From: Conexibacter arvalis
GTDB lineage: Bacteria; Actinomycetota; Thermoleophilia; Solirubrobacterales; Solirubrobacteraceae
Assembly (NCBI RefSeq): GCF_014199525.1
Contig: NZ_JACHNU010000005.1
Span: forward strand, 186,001-250,000
Direction of reading: 5' to 3'
DNA length: 64,000 bases
A program made the position numbers and the translations under genes. Position 1 is the first letter of the stretch. The number at the start of each line of letters is the position of its first letter. A model generated the notes under the pieces. That model was not told the DNA's origin. It did no database searches and saw only the letters and a list, made by a program, of their open reading frames with translations. Of this stretch, positions 39,163 to 49,429 are shown in pieces.

Positions 39163-39884
39163 GTCGCGTCGCCCGGGATCGCCTGGGTCGTGGCGGTCAG
39201 GCGGTCGACGACCTCGACGGCGAGCGCGTGGTCGAGGCCGTCGATCGTGATCTCGCCCTTCGCCGACGCGGTCGTGACGGTCACGGTCGCCAGGCCGAAC
39301 AGCTGCTGCAGCGGCCCGCGGACGGTGTCGACCGTCTGCACGCGCGACAGCGGCGCGACCCGCCACTCCTGCCACGCCCAGCCGGCGGCCGCGTAGACCG
39401 CCTCGTCGGTCGTCTCCCAGCGATGGACGCGGTAGCGCCAGCGCGGCATCACCACGACGTACGCCCCGCCGCCGACGATGGCGACCGCGAGCGCCGCGAG
39501 CAGCCACGGCCGCGCGTCGTCCAGCAGCGCGGCCGCGATCGCGAGGCCGCCGACGACCGGCAGGACGTTGAGCAGCGCCTGCGCCGTCCACCACCGCACC
39601 GCGCGCGGGTCGACGCGATTGCGCGGCGGCCGCAGCGCGAGCGCCGCGGCCGGGCTTGCGTCAGGCGCTCCGCTCGCGCCAGAGGCGTCGTCAGCCGCCG
39701 TGCCCGCGCCGCCGGCCGCGCCCGCGCCCGCGCCGCCGGCCGCGTCCGCGCCCGCGCTTCCGGCCGCGCCCGCGCCGCGAGCCGCTCCGCCCGTCCCGGC
39801 CTCGCTTCCGGCTGGGCCCGCGCTGCCGCCCGCACCACCCGCGCCCGGGCTACCGCCGCCCTCGTCGTCCCGCACGCCGTCCAT
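39159..39884 (-). CDS. PH-domain (bPH_2) membrane protein, YdbS-like
   Basis: A 241-residue protein. The first 80 residues are Gly/Ala low complexity (repetitive GGAGAGAAGGAG type). Then come two membrane helices (LLNVLPVVGGLAIAAALL, LLAALAVAIVGGGAYVVVM) and one PH domain (YRVHRWETTDEAVYAAAGWA, SRVQTVDTVRGPLQQLFGLA). It is the first gene of the pair. The Gly/Ala leader is probably a recent repeat expansion. Confidence 0.8.
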   Translation of the reverse strand: MDGVRDDEGGGSPGAGGAGGSAGPAGSEAGTGGAARGAGAAGSAGADAAGGAGAGAAGGAGTAADDASGASGAPDASPAAALALRPPRNRVDPRAVRWWTAQALLNVLPVVGGLAIAAALLDDARPWLLAALAVAIVGGGAYVVVMPRWRYRVHRWETTDEAVYAAAGWAWQEWRVAPLSRVQTVDTVRGPLQQLFGLATVTVTTASAKGEITIDGLDHALAVEVVDRLTATTQAIPGDAT

Positions 39885-39964
39885 CGCGGCACCGTAGCGC
39901 GCCGGGGGCGGGCGGTGGGTGCGGGCGGGCGCCGCGGCCGGTCCGCCGACTAGACTCGCCAGCC

Positions 39965-40942
39965 GTGCCGCCGAAGTTCAAAGCCGCGTACCTGATCCAC
40001 GGCGACGACCACGGGCGCATCGGCGAGCGGCGCGCGAGACTGCGGACGCTGGCCGAGTCGGTCGGTGGCTCGCAGGGCATCGAGGTCTTCGAGGGCGACG
40101 CCGCGACCGCCGAGGCGGTCGCCTCCGCGCTGTCGGCGATGACCTTCGCGATCGGCCGCCGCTTCATCATCGTCGACGGCGTCGAGCGCTGGAAGGCAGC
40201 CGACATGAGAGCGATCGAGCCGGCGCTGGCGGCGCTCCCGCCAGAGACGACGGTCGCCTTCTTCGGCCGCGAGGAGGGGCGCGCCAAGGTCCCCGACAGA
40301 TTGATCGCGGCGGTCAAGGCGGCCGGCGGCGACGTCTCGGCCGAGCAGACGGTGAAGCCGTGGGAGCTGCCGAGGTGGGCGGTCGCGCAGGCGCGCGCGC
40401 TCGGGCTCGAGCTCCACCCGGCCGCCGCGAGAGCGCTCGTCCAGCACGTCGGCGAGCGCCAGCAGCGGCTGCTGCGCGAGCTGGAGAAGCTCGCCCTGGA
40501 GCTGGGGGAGGGCGCCCGCATAGACCAGGAGCAGATCGACGAGCTGACCGCCAGCTCCGCCGAGCGCAAGAGCTGGACGCTCGCCGACGCGCTCGTCGCC
40601 CGCGACGGCGCCGCCGCGACGCGCGCCTACCTGGAGCTGCGCGAGCAGGGGGAGCGGCTCGCGGGGCTGCTGTTCACGATCGCCCGCCGCCTGCGCGACG
40701 CGCTCGACGTCGCGCAGCGGCTGGAGGCCGGCGAGTCGGCGGCGCAGGTCCGTCGCAGCCTGCGGATGCCGCCGAAGGCGGCCGAGCGGTTCGTCGCCGA
40801 CGTCCAGCGGACCGACGTCACCGGCCTGCGGGAGGCCCTCACGATCGTCGCCGACCTCGAGCTGGCTTCGCGCGGCGGGGCCGGGTCGAGACTGGGCGAG
40901 GACACGCTCGCGCTCGACGCGATCGCCCGCATCGCCGCCTGA
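39965..40942 (+). CDS. holA: DNA polymerase III subunit delta
   Basis: A 325-residue clamp-loader subunit. It has YLIHGDDHGRIGERRARLR at the N-terminus, TFAIGRRFIIVDGVERWK in domain I, and the C-terminal collar features LLRELEKLALELGEGARIDQ and EGAR-IDQEQIDELTASSAER. It opens the beta clamp during loading. GTG start at 39965, 8 bases after a -10-like TAGACT (39951-39956) with no ribosome-binding site: leaderless type. Convergent with rpsT. Confidence 0.94.
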   Translation: MPPKFKAAYLIHGDDHGRIGERRARLRTLAESVGGSQGIEVFEGDAATAEAVASALSAMTFAIGRRFIIVDGVERWKAADMRAIEPALAALPPETTVAFFGREEGRAKVPDRLIAAVKAAGGDVSAEQTVKPWELPRWAVAQARALGLELHPAAARALVQHVGERQQRLLRELEKLALELGEGARIDQEQIDELTASSAERKSWTLADALVARDGAAATRAYLELREQGERLAGLLFTIARRLRDALDVAQRLEAGESAAQVRRSLRMPPKAAERFVADVQRTDVTGLREALTIVADLELASRGGAGSRLGEDTLALDAIARIAA

Positions 40943-40969
40943 GCGCGCCGCGCGCGGATGACGTGCGAG

Positions 40970-40992
40970 TTCTGGTCGCTGAGCGACCAGAA
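40970..40992. terminator. 23-bp perfect palindrome after holA
   Basis: TTCTGGTCGCT-G-AGCGACCAGAA, 11-bp arms around one base, 27 bases below the holA stop. It may act as a bidirectional terminator between holA and the convergent rpsT, though no T-tract follows on the plus strand. A protein-binding site is the alternative. Confidence 0.45.
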
Positions 40993-41045
40993 GTCGCGCC
41001 TCATACGGGACGGGGCCGCCGAAGCGCCCGCACAACGACAAACGA

Positions 41046-41059
41046 CCCGCTCTCGCGGG
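41046..41059 (-). terminator. rpsT intrinsic terminator
   Basis: Stem CCCGC-TCTC-GCGGG; read on the minus strand it is followed by TCGTTTGTCGTTGTG. It lies 34 bases below the rpsT stop. Confidence 0.6.
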
Positions 41060-41093
41060 CCGGCGCCGTACCTCGTATGTCTGTGGCGAAGCG

Positions 41094-41372
41094 CTAGGCC
41101 TCGCCGCCGCGACCCGTCAGCAGACGGGCGGCACGCGACTTCTTGCGCGCGCCGTTGTTGCGGTGGAGCGCGCCGCGCTTGACGGCCTTGTCGATCGTCT
41201 TGACCAGCTCACGGTGCGTCGCGGCGTTCTCCTCCGCGTTCGCATCGTCAGCCGCCGTGCCCTCCTCGAGGCGACGGAAGTAGGTCTTGATCTTCGACGT
41301 GTAGCGGCGGTTCTCGACCCGCTCGCGCTCAGCGCGGAGGATGCGCTTCTTCTGAGAGTGAATGTTGGCCAT
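41094..41372 (-). CDS. rpsT: 30S ribosomal protein S20
   Basis: A 92-residue basic protein with the S20 signature MANIHSQKKRILRAERERVE, RRYTSKIKTYFRR, and the C-terminal RGALHRNNGARKKSRAARL. It binds 16S rRNA in the body of the small subunit. ATG at 41372. It is convergent with holA and divergent from murJ, a common actinobacterial order. Confidence 0.97.
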   Translation of the reverse strand: MANIHSQKKRILRAERERVENRRYTSKIKTYFRRLEEGTAADDANAEENAATHRELVKTIDKAVKRGALHRNNGARKKSRAARLLTGRGGEA

Positions 41373-41408
41373 AAGAATTCGGCCGCGGTCAGGGCCGCGG
41401 CGGCGTCG

Positions 41409-41416
41409 TACTATAG
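41409..41416. promoter_or_regulatory. Overlapping divergent -10 elements of murJ and rpsT
   Basis: TACTATAG reads TACTAT for murJ (plus strand; start codon 9 bases further on, so leaderless) and TATAGT (minus strand, 41416-41411) for rpsT. Two promoters sharing one -10 in a 51-bp gap would compete for polymerase. -35 elements are weak on both sides. Confidence 0.5.
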
Positions 41417-41423
41417 CGCGCTC

Positions 41424-43184
41424 GTGACCGTCGAGACAGCTGACGAATCCCCCGCCGCGGCAGAGGCCCCCGCCGGCCAGCGCCGGCGCATCGCACGCAA
41501 CACCCTCATCTTCTCGATCGCCACCGGCCTCTCGCGGATCGCGGGGCTGGTGCGCGAGATCGTCGCGTCGAGCTTCTTCGGCACGAGCGGGGCGTTCTCG
41601 GCCTTCACGATCGCCTTCCAGGTCCCCAACCTGGTCCGCAGCCTCTTCGCCGACGCCGCCCTCTCGGCGGCGTTCGTGCCGGTCTTCACCGAGCTGCTGG
41701 AGAGAGGGGACAGAAGAGGGGCGTTCCGGCTCGCCTCGACGCTCTGCCTCGTGATCATCGCCGCGCTCGGCGCGATCTGCGCCGTCTTCATCCTTGGCGC
41801 GGGCGTGATCATGCCGCTGTTCACGGCCGACACGTTCGACGCCCAGCTGAACGCGCTGACCGCCGGCCTGAGCCAGGTGCTGTTCCCGATCGTCGTGCTG
41901 CTCGGCGTCAACGGCCTCGTCGTCGGGATCCTCAACACCTACGAGCACTTCACGATCCCGGCGATCGCGCCGCTGGTCTGGAACGTCGTGATCGTCGTCG
42001 TGCTCGTCATAGCGAAGCCGTTCTTCAGCGGCGACGACGAGATGTACGCCTACGCGATCGGCGTCCTCGCCGGCACGACCGTCCAGCTGCTGATGGCGCT
42101 GCCGATGCTGCCGCGCGTCGGCTTCCGCTTCGAGCTGGCGTTCGACTGGCGCGACCCGCGCATCAAGCAGGTCTTCAAGCTGATGCTGCCGGTCACGATC
42201 AGCCTCGGGATCATCAACTTCGACCTGCTGGTCAACTCGGCGCTCGGCACGCTCGTCTCCGAGGAGGCGCCGCGCGCGATCGACGCCGCCTTCCGCATCT
42301 ACATGCTGCCGCAGGGGATGTTCAGCGTCGCGGTCGCGACCGTCCTCTTCCCGACGCTGAGCCGCTTCGCCGCGCAGCGCGACCTCGACGGCCTGCGCCA
42401 CACGATGGCGACGGGCATCCGCCAGATCTGCCTGCTGCTGATCCCGGCCGCGGCGGTCACGCTCGTGCTCGCCGAGCCGATCACGCGGCTGGTCTACCAG
42501 CGCGGCGCCTTCGACGACAGCTCGACCGAGATGGTCTCCACCGCGCTGCTGTGGTTCTCGCTCAGCCTCCCGTTCTCGGGCGTCAACCTGCTGCTGTCGC
42601 GGACCTTCTTCTCGCTCCAGAGACCGTGGCTGCCGACGGCGCTCGCGCTCGGCTCGCTGGTCGTCAACGTGCTCGTCAGCCTCGCGCTCTACAAGCCCTA
42701 CGGCATCGCCGGTCTCGTGATCGGCACCGTCGTCTCCAACGTCGCGATGGCGGCCGGCCAGGCGTGGGGCGTGCGGCGGCTGCTGAACGGCAGCCTCGAA
42801 GGCGGCGCGACGCTCGCGGCGGTCGCCCGCATCACGGCCGCCGCGGTGATCCTTGGCGCGGCGACGTGGTTCGTGTGGTGGGGCCTCGACGACGCGCTCG
42901 GCCGCTCGCTGCCGGCCCAGATCGTCTCCGTCGGCGTCGCGATCGCGACCGGGACCTGCTTCTACGTCGCGGCCGTGCTCAGCTGGCGGGTTCCCGAGGG
43001 CCAGCAGATCTACCGCATGGTCCAGGGCCGCCTCGCCGCCCGTCGCGCCAGCAAGCCGCGCAAGCCCAAGCGGGTCGTGCCGCCGCCGACGCCGCGCGGC
43101 GCCCGCCGCGCCGCCCCGCGCCGGGGCCGCAGACGGCCGCCGCCGCCCCGGCGCGGCCGGCGCCCGCCGCCGGGCCGCCGCTGA
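41424..43184 (+). CDS. murJ: Lipid II flippase MurJ (MVIN family)
   Basis: A 586-residue MOP-superfamily transporter. Its first helix is RNTLIFSIATGLSRIAGLVR, followed by SSFFGTSGAFSAFTIAFQVP and NLVRSLFADAALSAAFVPVF, diagnostic for MurJ. About 14 helices follow. It moves the peptidoglycan precursor lipid II across the membrane. The C-terminal 50 residues are Pro/Arg-rich and disordered (PRGARRAAPRRGRRRPPPP), an extension I do not see as part of the fold. GTG start at 41424. Confidence 0.93.
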   Translation: MTVETADESPAAAEAPAGQRRRIARNTLIFSIATGLSRIAGLVREIVASSFFGTSGAFSAFTIAFQVPNLVRSLFADAALSAAFVPVFTELLERGDRRGAFRLASTLCLVIIAALGAICAVFILGAGVIMPLFTADTFDAQLNALTAGLSQVLFPIVVLLGVNGLVVGILNTYEHFTIPAIAPLVWNVVIVVVLVIAKPFFSGDDEMYAYAIGVLAGTTVQLLMALPMLPRVGFRFELAFDWRDPRIKQVFKLMLPVTISLGIINFDLLVNSALGTLVSEEAPRAIDAAFRIYMLPQGMFSVAVATVLFPTLSRFAAQRDLDGLRHTMATGIRQICLLLIPAAAVTLVLAEPITRLVYQRGAFDDSSTEMVSTALLWFSLSLPFSGVNLLLSRTFFSLQRPWLPTALALGSLVVNVLVSLALYKPYGIAGLVIGTVVSNVAMAAGQAWGVRRLLNGSLEGGATLAAVARITAAAVILGAATWFVWWGLDDALGRSLPAQIVSVGVAIATGTCFYVAAVLSWRVPEGQQIYRMVQGRLAARRASKPRKPKRVVPPPTPRGARRAAPRRGRRRPPPPRRGRRPPPGRR

Positions 43185-43260
43185 GCCGCGGGTCCGGCCG
43201 CGCAGCCGAGCGGGCCCGCATGGCCGGGCCCGCCGCGGCCGTGAGGGATCTGCTCAGAAC

Positions 43261-43315
43261 GACACGCGCCCGTCCGCCATGACGAGGAAGAGGTGGCGGA
43301 CGGGCGTCTCGTGTC
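43261..43315. terminator. Large hairpin between murJ and a convergent small gene
   Basis: A 13-bp perfect stem CGCCCGTCCGCCA (43267-43279) with TGGCGGACGGGCG (43294-43306), flanked by GACACG/CGTGTC (43261-43266 and 43310-43315). The loop is 14 bases. It stands between two convergent genes and read on the minus strand is followed by TGTCGTTCTG, so it is best explained as a bidirectional terminator. Confidence 0.55.
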
Positions 43316-43372
43316 GACGGGCGTGCTGGCGCCCGAAGGGGGCGGGCCGAGCGGCCCGGGGAAGGGCGGCGT

Positions 43373-43585
43373 CTAGACGTGCGTGCCGTGCTCGCGGCCG
43401 AAGAAGCCGTGGCCGAGGAAGAGCGAGCCGAAGATCGCTCCGCGCGCGGCGGCCCGGGCCTCCGCGATCTCCTCGGTCGGGCGTCTGGCGCGGCGCCGGC
43501 TTCCGAGGCGGCGGTCGCGCTCGGCGCGCGCTCGCAGCTCGGCCGCCCGGACGTCGTTCTGGATGGTGGTGAGGGCGGGGTTCAT
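43373..43585 (-). CDS. Small Arg/Ala-rich hypothetical protein
   Basis: A 70-residue protein beginning [20 protein letters not shown] with a basic helical body and a Gly/Phe/His tail ([18 protein letters not shown]). An AGGAG 9 bases before the ATG and a terminator downstream support a real gene. Function unknown. The 176-bp gap to lepA holds little except a -10-like TAACCT at 43746-43751. Confidence 0.55.
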   Translation of the reverse strand: MNPALTTIQNDVRAAELRARAERDRRLGSRRRARRPTEEIAEARAAARGAIFGSLFLGHGFFGREHGTHV

Positions 43586-43761
43586 CGCCGTGGCTCCTGA
43601 GTCGGGATTCGACTCCTGAGACGCTACGTCTGAGACGAACCGGACACATCGGGCGGATGCCGCCAGTTCGCGGGTCCGACGCCTTACCCGTGTCCGAGCG
43701 GGCCTTACGGGGAACGGTCGCGCGTCGCGCGATGGCCGGGGCGCCTAACCTGTACCGGCCC

Positions 43762-45570
<1,809 letters not shown>

Positions 45571-45574
45571 CGCG

Positions 45575-46501
45575 GTGGCGCGGCTGAGCGACGAGCAGCG
45601 CCGCGCCCGGCGGGCGCGGGCCAAGCGCGCGCGGCGGCGCCGTCGCCACCTCGCCGGCGGCGCGCTGCTCGGCGTCGTCGCGCTGATCGCGGGCCTCGCG
45701 CTGTTCGCGTCGGGCTCGGACCCGACCGGCGACGCGGTCGCCGAGGCCGAGGCGACGGTCGCGCGCGACGCGCCGGCGGCCGACGGCGGACGGGCGGCCG
45801 GAAGGGCGCGCGAGCGGGCAGTCCCGAAGGTCGCGATCGACGCGATCCCGCCGCTGAGGGCCGGGACGGCCGAGGTCGTCCAGCGCGGCCCGGCGGCCGG
45901 CCGGAAGGTCGCGCTCACCTTCGACGACGGCTTCTGCGCCGACTGCGTCACGACGCTGATCCGCCAGCTGGAGCGGACCGGCGCGCACGCGACGCTGTTC
46001 CCGAACGGCACCTACGGCTCCTCGTGGGCGCCGCACGCGAGAGCGATCCGCAGGCTGGTCGCCGCCGGGCAGGTGATCGTCGGCAGCCACACCTTCAGCC
46101 ACGTCGACTCGCCGGCGGTCGGCGCGGCCGCCTTCGGCGCCGACCTCGACCGCAACGAGCGGTGGATCCAGCAGACCTTCGGGCTGACCGGCCGACCGTA
46201 CCTGCGTCCGCCGTACGGCGCCTACGACGCCGGCACGCTGGCCGCCGCCGGGGAGCGCGGCTACACGAAGGTCGTGATGTGGAGCGGCACGGTCGCCGAC
46301 TCGAACCTGCGCTCGAGGGCGTACATCCTGAACGCGATCGAGCACTGGGCGAGACCGGGGGCGATCATCCTGCTGCACGCCAACTACCCGCCGACGGCCG
46401 AGGCGCTGCCGGAGATCGTGCGGATCCTCAGACGCAAGCGGCTCAGAACCGCGACGCTGCAGGAGCTGATCGGCGGATCGCCGTACCGGCCGGCCGGCTG
46501 A
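45575..46501 (+). CDS. NodB-type polysaccharide deacetylase, membrane-anchored
   Basis: A 308-residue CE4 enzyme. A very basic N-terminus (RRARRARAKRARRRRRHLAG) precedes one membrane helix (GALLGVVALIAGLALFA). The NodB domain (about 105-300) has motif 1 LTFDDGF, motif 2 SHTFSH (metal His), motif 3 RPPYGAYD, and the C-terminal IILLHANYP. It should deacetylate peptidoglycan or another cell-surface N-acetylated glycan from the outside. GTG start at 45575, close behind lepA. Confidence 0.9.
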   Translation: MARLSDEQRRARRARAKRARRRRRHLAGGALLGVVALIAGLALFASGSDPTGDAVAEAEATVARDAPAADGGRAAGRARERAVPKVAIDAIPPLRAGTAEVVQRGPAAGRKVALTFDDGFCADCVTTLIRQLERTGAHATLFPNGTYGSSWAPHARAIRRLVAAGQVIVGSHTFSHVDSPAVGAAAFGADLDRNERWIQQTFGLTGRPYLRPPYGAYDAGTLAAAGERGYTKVVMWSGTVADSNLRSRAYILNAIEHWARPGAIILLHANYPPTAEALPEIVRILRRKRLRTATLQELIGGSPYRPAG

Positions 46502-46571
46502 ACGGTCGACCGGGCCCGGCGAGCGGGCGGGCGGCGGGGCGCGCCGCGCCCGGCCGCGCGACAATCGGGCG

Positions 46572-47378
46572 ATGGAGCTCGGGTTGAAGGGACGGCGCTG
46601 CGTCGTGACCGGCGCCAGCCGCGGGATCGGCCGCGCGGTCGCCGAGACGCTGGCCGGGGAGGGCGCCGACGTGCTGCTGGTCGGGCGCGGCACCGAGGCG
46701 CTGAGGGAGGCGGCCGCCGCGGTCGCGGAGGCCGCCGCGCCGGGCGCGCGGGCCGAGACGTTCGCCGCCGACGTGACGGCCGCGGAGGCCGGCGAGGCGA
46801 TCGTCGCCGCCTGCGTCGAGCGGCTCGGCGGGATCGACGTGCTCGTCAACAACGCCGGCACCTCCAGCGTCGTGCCGCTGGAGCGGCTGGAGGAGGCCGA
46901 CTGGGAGCAGCAGTGGCAGCTGAACGTGCGCGGCCCGGAGCGGCTGATGCGGGCCGCCGCGCCGCGGATGGCCGACGGCGGCTGGGGCCGGATCGTCAAC
47001 GTCACCTCCTCCTCGGGCAAGCGTCCGTCGGCGACGAACGTCGCCTATGCCGTCACGAAGACCGCCCAGCTGGCGCTGTCGCGCGCCTACGCGGAGGCGT
47101 GGGCGCCCCGCGGCGTGCTCGTCAACGCGGTCGCGCCGGGACCGACGGCGAGCGAGCTGTGGATGGGGGAGGGCGGCCTCGCCGACCAGGCGGCGGCCGT
47201 GCGCGGCGTCGACCGCGAGCAGGTGCTGGAGGCCGCCTCCGCGAGAGTGCCGCTCGGCCGCTACTCGACGCCGGGCGAGATCGCCGACGCGATCGCCTAC
47301 CTCTGCTCCGAGCGGGCCGCCAACGTCGTCGGCGCCGCCTGGTCGGTCGACGGCGGAGCCGTCCCGTACTTCATCTGA
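46572..47378 (+). CDS. Short-chain dehydrogenase/reductase
   Basis: A 268-residue SDR: TGASRGIG (14-21), NNAG near 94, Ser in NVTSSSGK near 143 and YAVTK near 159. It probably acts on 3-oxoacyl substrates, since two hydratase-like genes follow 53 bp downstream. A GACAAT -10-like element 6 bases before the ATG suggests a leaderless transcript. Confidence 0.9.
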   Translation: MELGLKGRRCVVTGASRGIGRAVAETLAGEGADVLLVGRGTEALREAAAAVAEAAAPGARAETFAADVTAAEAGEAIVAACVERLGGIDVLVNNAGTSSVVPLERLEEADWEQQWQLNVRGPERLMRAAAPRMADGGWGRIVNVTSSSGKRPSATNVAYAVTKTAQLALSRAYAEAWAPRGVLVNAVAPGPTASELWMGEGGLADQAAAVRGVDREQVLEAASARVPLGRYSTPGEIADAIAYLCSERAANVVGAAWSVDGGAVPYFI

Positions 47379-47430
47379 CACAGTGCGGAGCGCAACCGAG
47401 CGATCGAGCAGTCGAGCAGGAAGGAGCCCG

Positions 47431-47874
47431 GTGCCTCACAACACCGACGCGGTCGGGAAGCGGTACGACCCGGTCGTCTACGCGGTCGGGCGCGAGAAGG
47501 TGAAGGAGTACGCGCTCGCGGTCGGCGAGACCAACCCGCTGCACCTCGACGTCGCGGCGGCGCGCGCCGCCGGCCACGCCGACGTCGTCGCGCCGCCGAT
47601 GTTCGCGGTCGTCTACCAGTCGCCGTCGGTGATGCCGGCGCTGTTCGACCCCGAGGTCGGGATCGACTTCGCGATGCTCGTCCACAGCGCCCAGGAGTTC
47701 CGCTGGGAGCGGCTCGTCGTCGCCGGCGAGGAGCTGACGACCGCGACGACCGTCGCGGCGATCAGCGAGAAGGGCGGGATGGGCTTCTTCGACTTCGAGG
47801 TCGAGACGGTCGACGCCGCGGGGAAGCCGGTCGCGACCGGCATCTGGAAGATGATCGTGCGAGGAGAGGCGTGA
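47431..47874 (+). CDS. HadA-like (FAS1-type) MaoC dehydratase subunit
   Basis: A 147-residue hot-dog-fold protein with GETNPLHLDVAAARAAGHAD, VVAPPMFAVVYQSPSV and QEFRWERLVVAGEELT, the pattern of mycobacterial HadA/HadC-type subunits that partner with HadB. It lacks the full hydratase-2 His/Asp motif, consistent with a structural subunit. GTG start with AAGGAG 5 bases upstream. It overlaps the next gene by 4 bases. Confidence 0.85.
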   Translation: MPHNTDAVGKRYDPVVYAVGREKVKEYALAVGETNPLHLDVAAARAAGHADVVAPPMFAVVYQSPSVMPALFDPEVGIDFAMLVHSAQEFRWERLVVAGEELTTATTVAAISEKGGMGFFDFEVETVDAAGKPVATGIWKMIVRGEA

Positions 47875-48278
47875 CGATGGCCTTCGCGTTCGAGCCGGGC
47901 GCCGAGCTGCCCGAGCTGAAGACGACCCCCGACCGGTACCTGACGGTCCGCTACGCCGGCGCGTCCGGCGACTTCAACCCAATCCACATCGACGAGGAGT
48001 TCGCCAGATCGGTCGGGCTGCCGGGCCGCATCCTCCACGGCCTCTGGTCGATGGCGCAGGTCGCCCGCGCCGCCACCGACGCGGCCGGCGACCCGGCCGC
48101 GCTCAGATCGCTGTCGGTGCAGTTCCGCGGCATGGGCGTGCTGGAGCAGGAGGTCGTCGTGACCGCGAAGGTCAAGGCGGTCGAGGACGGCGTCGCGCGG
48201 ATCGCCGGCGAGGCGCGCCAGGGCGACACGCGGATCGTCCGCAACGCCGTCGCCGAGGTCTCCGTCCCGGAGCGGTAG
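47871..48278 (+). CDS. HadB-like MaoC (R)-hydratase subunit
   Basis: A 135-residue hot-dog protein with the hydratase-2 motif GDFNPIHIDEEFARSVGLPG, whose Asp and His are catalytic. With the preceding subunit it should form a heterodimeric (3R)-hydroxyacyl dehydratase or enoyl hydratase. GTG at 47871 (overlapping TGA) or ATG at 47877 are both possible. The set SDR-HadA-HadB suggests a short-chain acyl pathway or modified fatty-acid elongation. Confidence 0.87.
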   Translation: MTMAFAFEPGAELPELKTTPDRYLTVRYAGASGDFNPIHIDEEFARSVGLPGRILHGLWSMAQVARAATDAAGDPAALRSLSVQFRGMGVLEQEVVVTAKVKAVEDGVARIAGEARQGDTRIVRNAVAEVSVPER

Positions 48279-48362
48279 GGCCTGAGCCGCCGCGGCGCGG
48301 GCGTCGTCCGCACGCGCCCGCGCGCGCCGGCGGGCCGGCGCGGCGCCGCCGGTCGGCCGGCC

Positions 48363-48368
48363 TAGAAT
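48363..48368 (+). promoter_or_regulatory. hrcA -10 element (leaderless)
   Basis: TAGAAT, five of six consensus bases, 6 bases before the hrcA ATG. No CIRCE inverted repeat is visible in this gap. Confidence 0.5.
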
Positions 48369-48374
48369 GAGAGG

Positions 48375-49400
48375 ATGCTCACCCCGCGGCAGGAGCTGAT
48401 CCTTGGAAAGGTCGTCGAGGGCTATCTCGAGGCCGGCCAGCCCGTGGGCTCCAAGGCGCTCGCCGCCGACGTCGAGTGGGGGCCGTCGACGATCCGCAAC
48501 GAGCTGGCGATGCTCGAGGAGCACGGGCTGCTCGCCCACCCGCACACCTCCGCCGGCCGCGTCCCGACCGAGTCCGGCTACCGCTACTACGTCGACCGCC
48601 TGCTGAGCGGGCGCGAGCGCACCGGCGCGGAGCTGGAGAAGCCGCAGCTGTCGCTGTCGCTCGTGCGCCACGAGATCGACGAGGCGGTCCGCGTCACGAC
48701 CGAGACGCTGTCGCAGGTGACCAACCTGCTCGCGATCGTCTCCGCGCCGCCGCTGGAGACGGCGACGGTCCGCCACGTCGAGGTGCTGCTGCTCCAGCCG
48801 CAGGTGCTGATGGTCGTCGTCATCACGTCGACCGGCGGGGTCACCAAGCGCGTCTTCACCTTCGAGGAGCCGGTCGACCCGGGCCTCGCCGACTGGGGCG
48901 CCAGCTTCCTCAACGAGCAGCTGGCCGGGATGGGGCTCGGCGCCAGCACGCTCCAGCGGCGGCTCGCCGATCCGAGCCTGTCGCCGCGCGAGCGCGGCTT
49001 CGTCGACGCGATCTCGCCGGTCTTCACCGAGCTGGCCGGCGACGTCGAGCACACGCTCTACGTCGACGGCGCCGCGCGGCTGGTCAGCGACTACCAGTTC
49101 GGCGACGTCGCCCAGCTGAACGAGGTGATGCAGATGCTGGAGCGGCGCGTGACGCTGCTCGGCGTCCTGAGCGCCGCGCTGGTCGAGCGCGACGTCTACG
49201 TCCGCATCGGCCGCGAGAACGAGGCGCCGGCGCTGCGCTCGCTGGCGCTCGTCGCCGCCAGCTACGGGCTGCCGCGCCGCAGCCTCGGCACCGTCTCGGT
49301 GCTCGGGCCGCTGCGGATGGACTACGGCCACGCGATCCGCTCGGTGCGGGCCGCCGCCCACCAGCTGTCGCGCTTCGTCGAGGACGTCTACGAGGACTGA
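48375..49400 (+). CDS. hrcA: Heat-inducible transcription repressor HrcA
   Basis: A 341-residue repressor. The N-terminal winged helix reads LTPRQELILGKVVEGYLEAG, then GPSTIRNELAMLEEHGLLAH and PHTSAGRVPTESGYRYYVD, a stretch nearly invariant in HrcA. The GAF-like domain ends TVSVLGPLRMDYGHAIRSV. It represses groE/dnaK-type operons through CIRCE. Unusually for this lineage, dnaJ is not next but 13 kb downstream. Confidence 0.96.
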   Translation: MLTPRQELILGKVVEGYLEAGQPVGSKALAADVEWGPSTIRNELAMLEEHGLLAHPHTSAGRVPTESGYRYYVDRLLSGRERTGAELEKPQLSLSLVRHEIDEAVRVTTETLSQVTNLLAIVSAPPLETATVRHVEVLLLQPQVLMVVVITSTGGVTKRVFTFEEPVDPGLADWGASFLNEQLAGMGLGASTLQRRLADPSLSPRERGFVDAISPVFTELAGDVEHTLYVDGAARLVSDYQFGDVAQLNEVMQMLERRVTLLGVLSAALVERDVYVRIGRENEAPALRSLALVAASYGLPRRSLGTVSVLGPLRMDYGHAIRSVRAAAHQLSRFVEDVYED

Positions 49401-49429
49401 CCGGTCCGCGGCGCTGGCCCGCGCCCCGC

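Noticed and set aside
48279-48374. CIRCE operator upstream of hrcA
   Set aside because: No TTAGCACTC-N9-GAGTGCTAA-like repeat is present; only GC-rich hairpins and a -10 element.
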